Below are positions 47,161 to 59,580 of a stretch of 64,000 nt of DNA, piece by piece; within the stretch, counting starts at the first letter, position 1, and each line of letters opens with the position of its first letter. The notes below the pieces were generated by a model. It saw only the letters and a list, made by a program, of their open reading frames with translations. It made no database searches and was not told where the DNA came from. This DNA comes from Corticium candelabrum (Eukaryota > Porifera > Homoscleromorpha > Homosclerophorida > Plakinidae), in the NCBI RefSeq assembly GCF_963422355.1, contig NC_085085.1, positions 6,307,233-6,371,232 of the forward strand. Direction: 5' to 3'. Both the position numbers and the translations under genes were made by a program.

Positions 47161-47668
47161 TGATTACTTGTCCACCTTTGCAGTATCCAGCCAATGGCAG
47201 TATCTCGACCGGAAACAATACATGTAATGCAACAGTGAAGTTTACTTGTGATAATTGCTATGTCCTAGTTGGCCGAATAAACCTCACATGTCAGATAAAT
47301 AGACAGTGGGATGGAAATCCACCATTATGTACAGGTATCATGCACCTGTTAAGACTTGCAACTACATGTAGTTATGGTAGCCGGAAGTACTGAATTGAAC
47401 TTGACAGTCTAACTTCTCATGAGATCTTTGTTTCTCATGTGATCAGTGGGTCTTTGACATGTTGTGGTATGTTACGCTTGATGTTTATGTATAGCGGTTT
47501 ACTGCTCGCCACTGATGACACCATACCATGGCAAGAAGAGTTCGAACAGCACTAACTGTCAAACAGTTGTTGAGTTTAGTTGTGATGATGGCTTTGTCCT
47601 TTCGGGACGATCACATCTTATCTGCCAATCTAATGGGAAGTGGGACAATTTGAATCCTGTGTGTGAAG
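47161..47668 (+). CDS. Block B: two CCP exons after the Ser/Thr/Pro exon
   Basis: Exons of 174 nt at 47161-47334 (ITCPPLQYPANGSISTGNN, WDGNPPLC) and about 47495-47668 (VYCSPLMTPYHGKKSSNSTN, WDNLNPVC). They match the first and third CCP exons after the giant exon in block A. The second has five cysteines, like its block A partner. Confidence 0.87.
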
Positions 47669-47729
47669 GTAAGGCTGTTGTTATAAGTTACTGTGTTGAG
47701 TAGAAATGGTCATGTTTTTATTGTTAAAG

Positions 47730-47843
47730 ATATGAATGAGTGTTTATCATTTCCCTGCCAGAATAACGGCAGCTGCCTTAACACGTTTGGTAGCTTTAGA
47801 TGCATCTGTACAGCATACTTCATGGGAACGTACTGTCACATGT
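47730..47843 (+). CDS. Block B: calcium-binding EGF exon
   Basis: A 114-nt phase 1-1 exon encoding DMNECLSFPCQNNGSCLNTF, GSFRCIC and a closing TYC. The D-x-N-E-C start and the aromatic-bearing middle fit the calcium-binding EGF consensus. It precedes NIDO, an order also seen in nidogen-like and mucin-4-like proteins. Confidence 0.88.
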
Positions 47844-47903
47844 GTATGTTCTGCTTATTTTAATGAATTCCTTGTAATTTAATTTAACTTGGTTTACATT
47901 CAG

Positions 47904-49175
47904 CTACCGACAACATGTACTCATTTGGTACATCTCAGAATGATTTTTCTCTACCAGCATTAGATGATTATTCTCATGGTCCAATTGCTATTGGAGTCGG
48001 TTGTTTTCCTTTTGGCCGACAAAGTCACCAGTCAGTCTATGTAAGAACAGAGCAGAAGGTACAGTCAGTGCTATTGTAATTGTAGTTAAATTTTGTAGAT
48101 TTCAACAAATGCTGTTATCTCATTTGATCGGCCTTTTTTGAGTCCCTACCCACGTGTATTTCCAGGTTTCACATATACATCAATTGTGGCACCTTTCTGG
48201 TCTGATGTTGATATTCGTCGAGATGGAATGATATTCTATAATGTTTATGAGGCATCGTTTTCTACTTATATTGAAAGAGCTACCAAAGATGTACGTGACT
48301 TCACTGGAGACAATTTCTTTACAGCACAATGGGTGTTGGTTGCCACTTGGTATCAAGTGCCAAATTATCCTGACGGCTCTGGCACATATTCAGATTCACT
48401 TTCAGATAGGGTAACGCTATTTTGCTTAGTATAATGTATGTGTTACAGTGTGCTTAATTTAGTTTCTAATGTGTATTATTGTTTTAGCGCAACACATACC
48501 AAGTCGTACTTGCCACGGATGGTAAGCAGACGTTTTCCTTGTTTAACTATCCTAGCGATGGTCTGCAGTGGTCAGGTCGTGGCACCGCAGCTGTAGTTGG
48601 CTACACGTCGTATGATGCTAGTGTATTTTACAGTCAGTACTTGTCTGGATTTGATGAAGTTATCAACCTTGTGTCTCATCGTTCAGATAGTGGACAAGTG
48701 GGACAGCTGCTTTATCAAGTCAGTGAAGATACAAACATTTGTGCTAGCAATTCTGTTTGCCTCAATTGGTACTTTGATGATATCGATCGTGAAGGAGTGT
48801 CTCCAATTTGGTATTTTTCTCTTCCACCGTGTCCTTGTTCGTTAGTTCAGGCTGCAAGCGATTGGACGTACCAATGGTATCGGTCAACTTCGACATCTGT
48901 TTGTTACGTGTCATCATTCCCATCACTATTTTATGATTCTCAAGTTCAGTGCTGTTACAGCTTACCAGAATTTGGATTTTTTGATGGGTTTCTTCTAAAC
49001 AATCTCCCACAAGGTGGTACTGCCAATCGCTATCATGCATCACGTTTCCCACTATTTCATAGCAACTTTGATATTCAACCTTACGAAGATTGCTGTATCA
49101 AGACTGACCTTTGCAATTTGTATTATCTGCGTCGTCCCTCTCAGTCATGTTTTGGTTACTTTCCACCATTTTGGG
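47904..49175 (+). CDS. NIDO and AMOP domains (MUC4/SUSD2-type core)
   Basis: Exons are about 47904-48040, 48099-48410 and 48488-49175. The first two carry a NIDO domain: PIAIGVGCFPFGRQSHQSVY, ISTNAVISFDRP, SIVAPFWSDVDIR and WVLVATW. The third exon finishes NIDO (QVVLATDGKQTFSLFNY, AVVGYTSYD) and continues into AMOP: CPCSLVQAASDWTYQW, CYVSSFP, QCCYS and PYEDCCIKTDLCNLYY. NIDO is an extracellular domain of nidogen and MUC4; AMOP is found with VWD in MUC4, SUSD2 and isthmin. The order NIDO-AMOP-VWD matches MUC4. Confidence 0.88.
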
Positions 49176-49235
49176 GTATGACAGTAGTGATGCAGCGTTT
49201 CTTAATTATTTGTTTGCATTTTATTTTTGTTTTAG

Positions 49236-49874
49236 CTTGGACCTGGGGAGACCCACATATTAGTACATTGGATGGGAAACAGTACACATTCAATGGCGTT
49301 GGTGAATACATTCTAATGAAGACTGTAAATGAAACATTTGTGTTGGAAGGTCGAACACGTCTGGTAGAGAACTCGAGTGCTACTGTGTTCTCTGCATTTG
49401 CTGCAGCTGAGTTTATAGCAAGTACTGATTTTAGTCGGTCGCTGTTAAAGTCAAGTGTCATTCATACCGAGCTGATGGACGATAATACTCTTCGTGTGAA
49501 GGCTTGTTGCTACAGTTTAGAAGACACTTTTGTTTCCAGTGACTCTACATTGAAGAGAAGTTCTTGGCGTGAATTTACTGAGGAGTTTGCTGGTCTTGAT
49601 AATGTCACTCGATTAAGATTAGATAACATGGTATTGGCTCGTCCAGCTGATAAGAAATTAGTGGCTGTTTTTTCTTCTGGAATATCAGTGACTGTGGAGA
49701 TAAAGAAAGCGTTACTGACTGTTGTCTTTGCAGCTCCCAACACTTTTAAGGGAAATACAAGAGGTTTACTGGGTGTGTGGGACGATAACAAGTTAAATGA
49801 CTTGACAGCACGAAATGGCACAGTCATATCCATCAATTCAACTGATCGTGAAATCCACCATCTCTCACAGACAT
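49236..49874 (+). CDS. von Willebrand factor type D (VWD) domain
   Basis: A 639-nt phase 1-1 exon. It opens WTWGDPHISTLDGKQYTFNG and GEYIL, the classical GDPH and YTFNGxGEY motifs. The C-terminal half has GLLGVWDDNKLNDLTARNGT, the glycine-rich calcium-binding strand typical of VWD. In MUC4-like proteins VWD follows AMOP and takes part in autoproteolysis at GDPH: here the GD-PH bond is present, so cleavage is possible (family knowledge, untested here). Confidence 0.92.
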
Positions 49875-49940
49875 GTATGTTTATTAATTAATTTTTTTGT
49901 TTTTGATTTGATATCTTGATAACTATTGGCTTTGTCGTAG

Positions 49941-50775
49941 GGCAAGTATTTGAAAACGAATCTTTATTCTACAATGACGATGGGAATGATGTGACTACCT
50001 TCTCTGATCCTAATCACATTCCAGTTTTTCCAGATGAAGCTGTCAGCCGCTACACAGGTGAACAAAGAACTGCATGCAATGACGATCCTCAATGTCTATT
50101 CGACACATTTGAAACAAATGATCCAGAAATAGGACAAGAAACTCTTGTTACTAATGCACAGCTAATTGAACAGTCTACTTCTCTGAGTAAGCAACTTAAG
50201 AGTCATAAGTTTGCATATACCTGACTGGTAACGCACTACGTATTATGTTGTAGTGAACTTTCCTCCCGTTCTAAATGGTAGTCATGTCTTAAATGCTACT
50301 CTTGGTCAGACTGTGAGGTATGTATTCGTTGGATCAGACAGCGATGCTTTCAATGTGACAGTAGAAGGTATTCCTCCTCCATTGGCTGATTATACTTTTG
50401 CAAGAAATGGAGATGAGTTCGTGTTTATTTGGACACCCACATCATCTGGTATTGTGAGTCTTCTGTTTATTGCTAATGATACGACTGGTTCGAGCAGTCA
50501 GCTTCAGCCACTCATTCGTCTGTGTGCATGTCGGTTGGAAAAAAATGCATTATGTATAATGGCAGATGGAGATGGAGGAGAGGAGCAGTTTATTCTTGAA
50601 CTGTGCGAATGCGGTAGTGGTTGGGAAGGAAGATTTTGTAGTGTGGATATTGATGCTTGTTTAACATCAAACTGTCCAGAAGGTACTAACTGTACTGATC
50701 GATCTGCACCAGACACTGGTTTTGATTGTGGATCGTGTTCTGCTGGACTTGAGCTGGTGGCAGGCAAATGTGAAG
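49941..50775 (+). CDS. Post-VWD region: Cys-poor linker, beta-sandwich and EGF-like domain
   Basis: Exon 49941-50186 encodes WQVFENESLFYNDDGND, PVFPDEAV and DDPQCLFDTF, the segment that typically follows VWD in MUC4 and SUSD2. Exon 50254-50775 begins NFPPVLNGSHVLNATLGQT and has DSDAFNV...FIWTPTSSGIVSLLFIA, a cadherin/Ig-like beta-sandwich. It then has CECGSGWEGRFCSVDIDACL and further cysteines forming EGF-like modules. Both exons are phase 1-1. The context supports a single MUC4-like ectodomain. Confidence 0.8.
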
Positions 50776-50830
50776 GTAAAATGATCAATGCTGTGAACCG
50801 ATATGCTTTGTATATATACCTGCTGTGCAG

Positions 50831-52603
<1,773 letters not shown>

Positions 52604-52668
52604 GTAATACAGATAAAAACAAACATTAATTAATTATTGACGTTGAAATTGATTATTGTGATTTGTAG

Positions 52669-54056
52669 AACCGAATGTAACTATTCCTTGTACCAGTAGT
52701 TACCTGCCATCAGACTGTAGTAATTTTGTTGAGTGTGTCGAGACTGCCTTTCCTTGCGCTCGATCATACTTCACAAAACTTCTCCTGACATTTTGTAAGC
52801 TACAGAGTAGCACTACGACTACCCAAACTTGGACTTCTGCTGCAAGTTCTTGCTTGATTAAACAAATTCAGCAATATTTGAAACTAAATTATACCAGCTT
52901 ACCATCACCATCAGAATGCACTACGTTTCAGCAATTTGTTTTTCGTGCTCAAGAATCATGTTTCAATGTGTCTCTGTGCAGCACTGTTGTTAACTCTGCT
53001 GATGCTAACAAAGTTTCAGAAGTCTTTGACATGTATGACCTTCTGCGTGACAAAAGCATTGAGCAGATGCTGCAACTCATTGAGTCTTGTGCTGGAGACA
53101 CTGTTGATGCACTGGCTAGTAGTTTGAAAGATAGAGGGTTCTATATCTGTGTAGAAGTTGAGTTGTCAGAAGATGTCAATGAAACAGATGTTACACTACG
53201 CACGCGTGCTCAGCTTCAAGAAACCATCACTGCACTTAAAGGGGCTCCTAGTGACATTACCAGTGTTACTAGTGATGTGTGTTCTTTATTGTTATCTTCA
53301 AACAGTCGAAAACGTCGTGACATTGATGAGAATGCAACAGTAAAGCGAATTAGACGCAATGTAGACAATGCGACGGACTCACCATCCATTGTATATCCTA
53401 CAACCGTTCAATTAGCATTTAAGAGCAGTGGAGAAAATGCTGCAAGTTTGACTGCTTTATGTGACAGTTCAGCTGAAGCTATCAATGCAACACTAGCATG
53501 CTCTGTGTGCGGTAATGGTGTGTTAAATGTGGTTGATGAAAATTGTGATGATGGAAACAGTATGTCTGGTGATGGCTGTTCTAGTGAGTGTACGAGTGAG
53601 TCAGGTTTTGACTGCAACACAAATGTGGCACCCAATATTTGTTACAAGAAGAATTGTGGTGATGGTGTTCGTGTGACTGGAGAAGATTGCGACAATGAAA
53701 ACAGTCCTGGTTGTTCAAACTGCTTGAAAGTTCAAGGCTTTACATGCCATACTCCTTTCTATGAAATGAGTATATGTTTCAATTGTGGTAATGGAATAGT
53801 GGAAGAGTCAGAGGAGTGTGACAATGGCTTCAGTATTGACATTGATGGTTGTAACAACACTTGCTTTGTCGATCACTTGTGGAAATGTACTTCTGTGATT
53901 GGAAAATGGAGTGTTTGTCAACATACTTCTGTTGACTTTAATGCTGCAGATAACATGACATTGAATCCTCCTGAAATTCATTTTAACACTGGAGGTGTAA
54001 CGTTGTTTATAGTAAATGATGCTAGGCAGTTGGATATCGATGACTTCGGTGACACG
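52669..54056 (+). CDS. Block B: stanniocalcin-like region, furin sites and four DUF4215 Cys-rich repeats
   Basis: A 1388-nt exon (phase 1 in, phase 0 out). The first 200 residues repeat the cysteine pattern seen at 41899 (ECTTFQQFVFRAQESCFNVS, IESCAGDT). Near 53306-53370 lie two basic sites, SRKRRD and RIRRN, matching the furin R-x-K/R-R consensus; block A has no equivalent. Four cysteine-rich repeats follow: CGNGVLNVVDENCDDGN, CGDGVRVTGEDCDNEN, CGNGIVEESEECDNGF and linked CSS/CSN segments. It ends with VTLFIVNDARQLDIDDFGD, leading into the repeats. Confidence 0.75.
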
Positions 54057-54122
54057 GTATGTGACTGTATTGGTAGAGAGACAGTGGTGTATATAGAGTT
54101 GCTTTATTTTACATGTATACAG

Positions 54123-57100
54123 GACTGGGAAAGAATTGAACTTGTTTTGTCTGTTCCTTTATCTGCCAGCATCTTCTATGAGAACGTTCGTATTATTTGT
54201 CTGTAGATCATGATATGTTATACTTTTAACTAATTACAGGTGGACTACTCTCGCAGTCAGGCAGCAACTCAAGAAAGAATATCTTTTTCCGATTATGTGG
54301 AGTTGGATAATGCTATTAGAGAGGGCAGCACTGTTAACATCAAGTTGGGAATGTGAGCAGACGTTGTCGTGGTAATTTTGTACTGTGATATTTTTGGATT
54401 GTCTCATTAGGAGGCAGAAAACGATTATACGACTGTCGAAGCCCGCTAATCTAACGCACGTATTGCTATCTTTGATGTATAGTCATGCAGCATCTGAATC
54501 AGTATATGGAGAGTACAGGTACATCACTCATTATTTAGAAACAGTCATATTTATGGTGGAGTAGATAAGTGCTTGTATGTGTGATGTGAAGATATGTGAA
54601 TGTAACAATTGTGGATATTTTTGGCAAAGCAGCCCCTACTGTAACTGTAACTCTCAGATACATTGGCAACAATGAACACTCTCCGGTTGTCAATATTGCA
54701 AGTTTGCTTTGCATAAGGGGTTAATTGTTGTTTGTCCATTATTAATTTTGTTTTTGTTTGCTTTATAGCAAATTTAACAGAATTACTAGAGGGTGTGGAA
54801 GAAGTATTTGTGACTGGTGGAACTTTAACATTGACTGATGTGGACAATGATATGTAGACATGTGTACACTTCTGGTGCAGTGCAGTTTTGCTATGTTTAC
54901 TTGCATCTCCTGTTGACAGCTTTCCAGTAAAGTCAGCATTTGTAAAGATTTTGGGAGAGACCGAGACTATCGTGTATCAAAGATTGAATGCGACTGTAAT
55001 CTTTCCATGGATTAACGTAACGGTGTGTGCATGCTGACTAATTGTAAGTAGTTATATACTTAATATTTATCACGGTGTGTCATAGTATGATGAAGTGAAA
55101 GGAGAGCTGCATTTTGTGGGTGATGCTTCTGAAATAGAATATCAGGCTATGTTGAACTCTGTCATCTATATCAATACGTACGTTTTTGAGCTATTTTGAG
55201 CTAATTGATAATTGTGGTTGTTTGTGCAGGTTTGAGGATATTGGAGGATTGCCGTTTGACCACATTGTTGTGACGTTTGGTGTTTCTGATGGAGCAAACT
55301 CACCAGGCACAGCAGTCGTGATGTATGTATATATGATGGAATTGTTAGCTGATTTGTCAAACAACATGCTTCATATATTGTTTGTACCAATAGAATTCAC
55401 TTGATTAATGTGAACAATCCTCCTGTTGTATTAATCAGTCAGCAGTTGTCTGCAAATATTTCATTTATCGAAGGGGGTGACCCAGCATCTTTGCCCCACG
55501 ACTCTGTACGTATCACTGACAGTGACAACAGCCTTCTTTCTGGGTTAGATTATTTCTTATTGACATATAGACACTTGCAAACCTTTTTTGAACCGATATA
55601 TAGAGCCATCATTACACTTTTGAACAGCCAGGCAGGTGATGTGATATCGGTTAATACAAATGAGACTACTATTGCTGTCAATGAGTTTACCGAAGCTGGT
55701 CATCGTTATTTGGTAAGTGCAGATGGTATTTGACACAAAGAATGTACTCCAAATTTTACTGTTTGAAGGAACTGAATGGTATTGCTCCTATTGAGATGTA
55801 TGAGGAAGTAGTGTCATCTCTCACTTACTCTTTCACGTTACCAAGATCCAGTGTGTTGAAACACATGGTGAAGTAAGACATGTTATAGTGGGTGTCAAGT
55901 CTCAGTTGAGTTCAAAAAGGTTTTCGCAGAGTCATTACATTGATCGTGTCTGATGGAACCAACAATAGTGATGTAGTGGGAATCAATGTATGCAAGTCTT
56001 TATTCTTGTAACATCATCACATTCTGTGTTCATAGTGTTGTCATATGTAGGTGGCTATCACACCAGTGAATGATGGTCCTATCATACACTTCAGTCCTGA
56101 TGCCGAGTTTCCGTTGGATTCAGATCGAAATTATGCTGTTGGTTTTGCTGAGGAGGACAAACCTGTCAATTTGATTCCAAACGCAACAACAATTTTTGAT
56201 GTTGATAGCACTTATGCTGGAGGGGCTACCATACAACTGCATGGCATTATTGACAAAATGGAGGAGAGATTGATAATCGATAAGCTGTTAGCTGACATTC
56301 ACAATATTAGCATCAATGTGTCATCATTTCATTCGTCATTTAACATAACGCTTGTTGGGATTGCCAGCTTTGAAGTTTACAGACAAGTAGAATATATTAT
56401 GTCAACATTTTGTCGTCGGGTTAGTTTTCATATACAGTGTACTTTTGTAGATCATTTTGACGCTGCAGTATGAAGACACCAAAGTTGATGAGCCACAAGA
56501 AGGTTCAAGAATTGTTGTGATTGTGTTGAAAGATGAACAGGGTGTAGCAGGATTACCTGCTTTTGTTACTGTTACGGTGACAAGACGCAATGATCCTCCA
56601 GAGTTGAGTCTTGGTGTTGGCTTTGGCGAAGAAGATGTTATAGAGTTCAGTGAGATAGAGGAAGGAGATAATGGAGCTGGTATTCACGTCGTGAGTTTGC
56701 CACATCGTGTTGCCATTAGAGATGAGGAGGAAAACACACAGCAACAGTTTATTCAAAAGATGATTATTCAACTCAGGTTTTACAGTGCTGCATGTTTAGA
56801 CTATTAGTACCGTGGTACATAATTGAAAGTCTACTCTGTAGAGCCACGGGATGTGGAGAGCTTGATGCAATGGAATATGTGTATTTATTGCAGTGTCCAG
56901 ACACAGGGTTTTTGGTAATATATGAAATAGTAGATTACTTTGCAACCATTGCCAATGCATTGATTGAATACTGTTTTGTTGATGAAAGTGTCAATTTTCT
57001 GATGATGGCAAAAGCATCAGTATGTCTGTTGATCAACAGGTGATGGTAAGAAATTCATCTGTCAGGTTAAATTGTATTGCATAAATGAATTGTACGTGTG

Positions 57101-57528
57101 TTTGTAGGATGTAGTCGCTATCCGAGAGACGTTTCAAGAAGTGTTGAGTTCTGACGTTTTCTACATCAATCTTAAGGATGAGCCAACTTTATATTGTGTG
57201 AATCAGACAGAACAGAACGTAGAGTTTGATCGATATGTAAGTATGGTGTCTTTGCTACATTGAAAAATACTGTATAGTTGAGAGTGTTACACGACAGATT
57301 GATGTGACAATCAGTGACAGTGGGTCTTCTTCTCTCAACACCACTGTCAGTATCCGTGTATTGATATCACCCATTAACGACAATGCACCACTTTTGTCTC
57401 TTGCTGTATCTGATGGCTGTGAGGTGTCTCTTGCAGATGAAGATTATGCTGCCTTAGCGTATGGTACACTAGTACAGTCGATTAAGAAACGTGACGTACC
57501 CGAGAGAAGAAATGCTGCTAACCGACAG
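54123..57528 (+). CDS. Block B: CSPG/FRAS1/cadherin-like repeat exons
   Basis: The exons are about 54123-54185, 54240-54352, 54411-54518, 54592-54701, 54769-54853, 54920-55022, 55086-55177, 55230-55322, 55394-55712, 55769-55872, 55930-55987, 56051-56419, 56451-56776, 56842-56914, 57108-57236 and 57298-57528. Motifs include LTLTDVDND, NVNNPPVVLIS, RITDSDNSLL, VAITPVNDGPII, RRNDPPELSL and SPINDNAP, the N-x-x-P junctions and D-x-D calcium sites of cadherin-like/CSPG repeats. Introns are in phases 0 and 2, unlike the phase-1 upstream part. One stretch, 56915-57056, reads as repeat protein only with a frame change, so its exon limits are unresolved. The last exon appears to use a GC donor (CAG|GCGAGT). 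Confidence 0.75.
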
Positions 57529-57587
57529 GCGAGTTATGATTTACAGTAAGGTCATGATTACTCATGTGGCAATTTTTGTGTTGTCAG

Positions 57588-58187
57588 GCTCCAAGTGTGC
57601 TGTATGTTAAGGCCGTTAACAGTCCCTCGGGCAGCTTACAATCTGGATCATCATTGTCTATTTCATTCTCTCACCATACCAACACGCCTTGCGTATTGAG
57701 ACCTGCCGATCTCCGTCGAGTTCTCATTTTGAATCCACCTCTTCTTTTGGATACACCACACATGGCGTTTTGGCGAGATCCTCAGACACTGACTATTCTC
57801 TTTCTTGCAAGCAATGATGAACCATTGGCCATTGCTGACATTTTTGTTGTATTCAATGGTCAGAAAGGTAGGAAGAATAGCAATGGTTTATTGGGTGTTA
57901 TAATTTTTATTTCTATTATATTAGAAAACTGTGATGTAGACAGCTTGTGTGAACATGGTGTATGCCTTGCTGGTGGCTGGTCATGTAGCGTCACTGGTTC
58001 CTATGGAGTGCACCAAAATGCACCATTGCATCACTCTGATACCAACACAGTCAGGAACCACGACACAGTGCTCGTGTCATCCACTAAGGAAGTAAAACAG
58101 TCTCGGTCAAATGATTGGTATCTGCTTGTTGTCTTAACGTGCTTTATCATAATTGTTCCTGTCGTTATTGCTATTGGATGTCGTTAG
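57588..58187 (+). CDS. C-terminal exons: membrane-proximal EGF-like segment and transmembrane anchor
   Basis: Exon 57588-57867 (phase 0 in, phase 1 out) encodes the last beta-rich segment (VLYVKAVNSPSG, HMAFWRDPQTLTILFLASND). Exon 57925-58187 encodes a partial EGF-like piece (ENCDVDSLCEHGVCLAGGW), then a hydrophilic stalk. A hydrophobic helix follows (WYLLVVLTCFIIIVPVVIAI) and only G-C-R before a TAG at 58185-58187. This predicts a type I single-pass protein with essentially no cytoplasmic tail. The cysteine next to the helix could be palmitoylated (inference). No AATAAA is visible just downstream. Confidence 0.85.
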   Translation, partial: APSVLYVKAVNSPSGSLQSGSSLSISFSHHTNTPCVLRPADLRRVLILNPPLLLDTPHMAFWRDPQTLTILFLASNDEPLAIADIFVVFNGQKGRKNSNGLLGVIIFISIILENCDVDSLCEHGVCLAGGWSCSVTGSYGVHQNAPLHHSDTNTVRNHDTVLVSSTKEVKQSRSNDWYLLVVLTCFIIIVPVVIAIGCR

Positions 58188-59082
58188 TAAGGTCAGAGTC
58201 TGTTGTATGTGAACAAGGGTTTTCTGTGTATTGCACAATTGCATAAGGAATTCGAAGTACGCAAGTGATGGTAGCATTCACACTTGCGGCCTAGAACTAT
58301 AGTACGCTTGAAACTTTGCTTTATACTATTGCGTGAAGCATTTGTACTGTCTGTAGGTAAGAAAGAACAACTGCTGCGCGTTTGCTTTACAGTAAATTCC
58401 AGCTGTTGTAATTTTCTAGCTATGTTTAACGTACAGTTTTTTGTGTGCCATTTTTTGTTCTCGTCTGCTTTCGCTATATGATGAATCATTGATTTTTGTT
58501 GGTCAGCATGCAATTTCGGTAGACGTTTAGTGTCAAGTTCACCTCCTTACAAGATCTTGTACAGTGCGTACACGTATCATGCACTCATCTTCTAGCTGTT
58601 ATACGTTGGTCAGTTTCTTGTGAAGTCCCATCATTGCATGCGTGTATATCAGTATGTATAGTATATCATTGGATAGTATTAGTAACTAAATTCTGAAACC
58701 GTTTGTTGCACGGACTATATTATAGGAGGGGAAATTTACAACTATATCCTAGGGTATTTTTTCCCTATACATGCTGCACATTTTTACTGTAGTAAGTTCT
58801 AGCAGTATGAAGAGAGTAGCACAAAATAATGGTAACATACAGTACGTCAGTAGGTATCTGACTGTCTCTGCATGAGCGTGTTTGGTGGCTTTTAAAAAAG
58901 CCGGTTTTCAAAGATTTGGTGGAATACTATCATTTCACTGGAGTACTTTTGCATACACAATGTTTTAATTGTTTTTCCTTCACGTGGGAGGTCGAATAGG
59001 CACGTAATGTAATGGTTGATCTCTTGGAGACTTTATATTCAAAGATATGGCCTTAATATGGCTTCTCTACTATTTTAATCAT
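58188..59082. other. Intergenic, nothing recognised
   Basis: Apart from the 3' flank of the membrane-protein gene there is no domain-bearing frame, tandem repeat or TIR that I can see. Confidence 0.5.
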
Positions 59083-59391
59083 TCACTTGTCAAGATTCAA
59101 ATCTTCAGGATAAACAATGTTTTGTGTCTTTCCCTCTGGTGCAAGTTCGAATAGATTGCTTGAGGAGCCAACCCTTGTGCATCCCACATATAACTGGTCA
59201 TGTGAGAAGCAGGGCGTGGTAGAGGTGAGGCCAGCAATCTTAAGGGACTGCCCTCGAGCCTTGTTGATCGTCATTGAAAAGCTGAGACGCACAGGAAACT
59301 GAAGCCGCTTGAACTGGAAAGGGAGATCTGAAGGCCTGATTGGTACTGTAGCGCGAGTAATTAGATGCATGTTTACGGCGTTAAAGCACGT
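59083..59391 (-). pseudogene. Helitron PIF1-type helicase, C-terminal fragment
   Basis: Read right to left, this encodes SDLPFQFKRLQFPVRLSFSM, then INKARGQSLKIAG, then CFSHDQLYVGCTRVGSS and GKTQNIVYPEDL. These are the last helicase motifs of Helitron Rep-Hel proteins (PIF1 family, equivalent to motifs V-VI around TINKAQGQSL and YVACSRV), closing with a stop at 59083. Everything upstream is missing because the LTR of the neighbouring Ty3/gypsy element starts at about 59392, suggesting that insertion cut the Helitron gene. Confidence 0.85.
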
Positions 59392-59555
59392 TAGTATGAC
59401 ATCATGACTGTTGCCTATTTAGACCATTACACTTGCTAGATTATTTAGTCTGCATTGAGTACAGCTACGCGTTATAGCAATAGGATAGAGTTGCTCTACT
59501 GCTGTGTCGGACCACTGCATCCGCTGCAAGCACTAACAGTGACAAGTGCTATATT
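59392..59555 (+). repeat. Probable 5' LTR of the plus-strand Ty3/gypsy element
   Basis: The segment lies between the end of Helitron coding similarity and the primer-binding site. It starts GTTAGTATGACATCATGAC, similar to the putative LTR start of the minus-strand element (TGTTAGTAACATAAG). The exact left boundary is uncertain, and canonical TG...CA ends are not visible here, so this copy may be mutated. The 3' LTR lies beyond the window. Confidence 0.4.
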
Positions 59556-59573
59556 TGGTGTCAGGAGTGGGAT
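59556..59573 (+). promoter_or_regulatory. Primer-binding site matching tRNA-Leu 3' end
   Basis: TGGTGTCAGGAGTGGGAT is the exact reverse complement of the 3' end (with CCA) of the common animal tRNA-Leu whose acceptor arm ends ATCCCACTCCTGACA-CCA. It sits a few bases upstream of the gag start, where reverse transcription of a Ty3/gypsy RNA would be primed. The tRNA identity comes from memory of metazoan tRNA-Leu sequences. Confidence 0.75.
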
Positions 59574-59580
59574 CCAGATA

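Noticed and set aside
49156..49836. Minus-strand ORFs opposite the VWD exon
   Set aside because: They are shadows of the VWD coding frame with no family features of their own.
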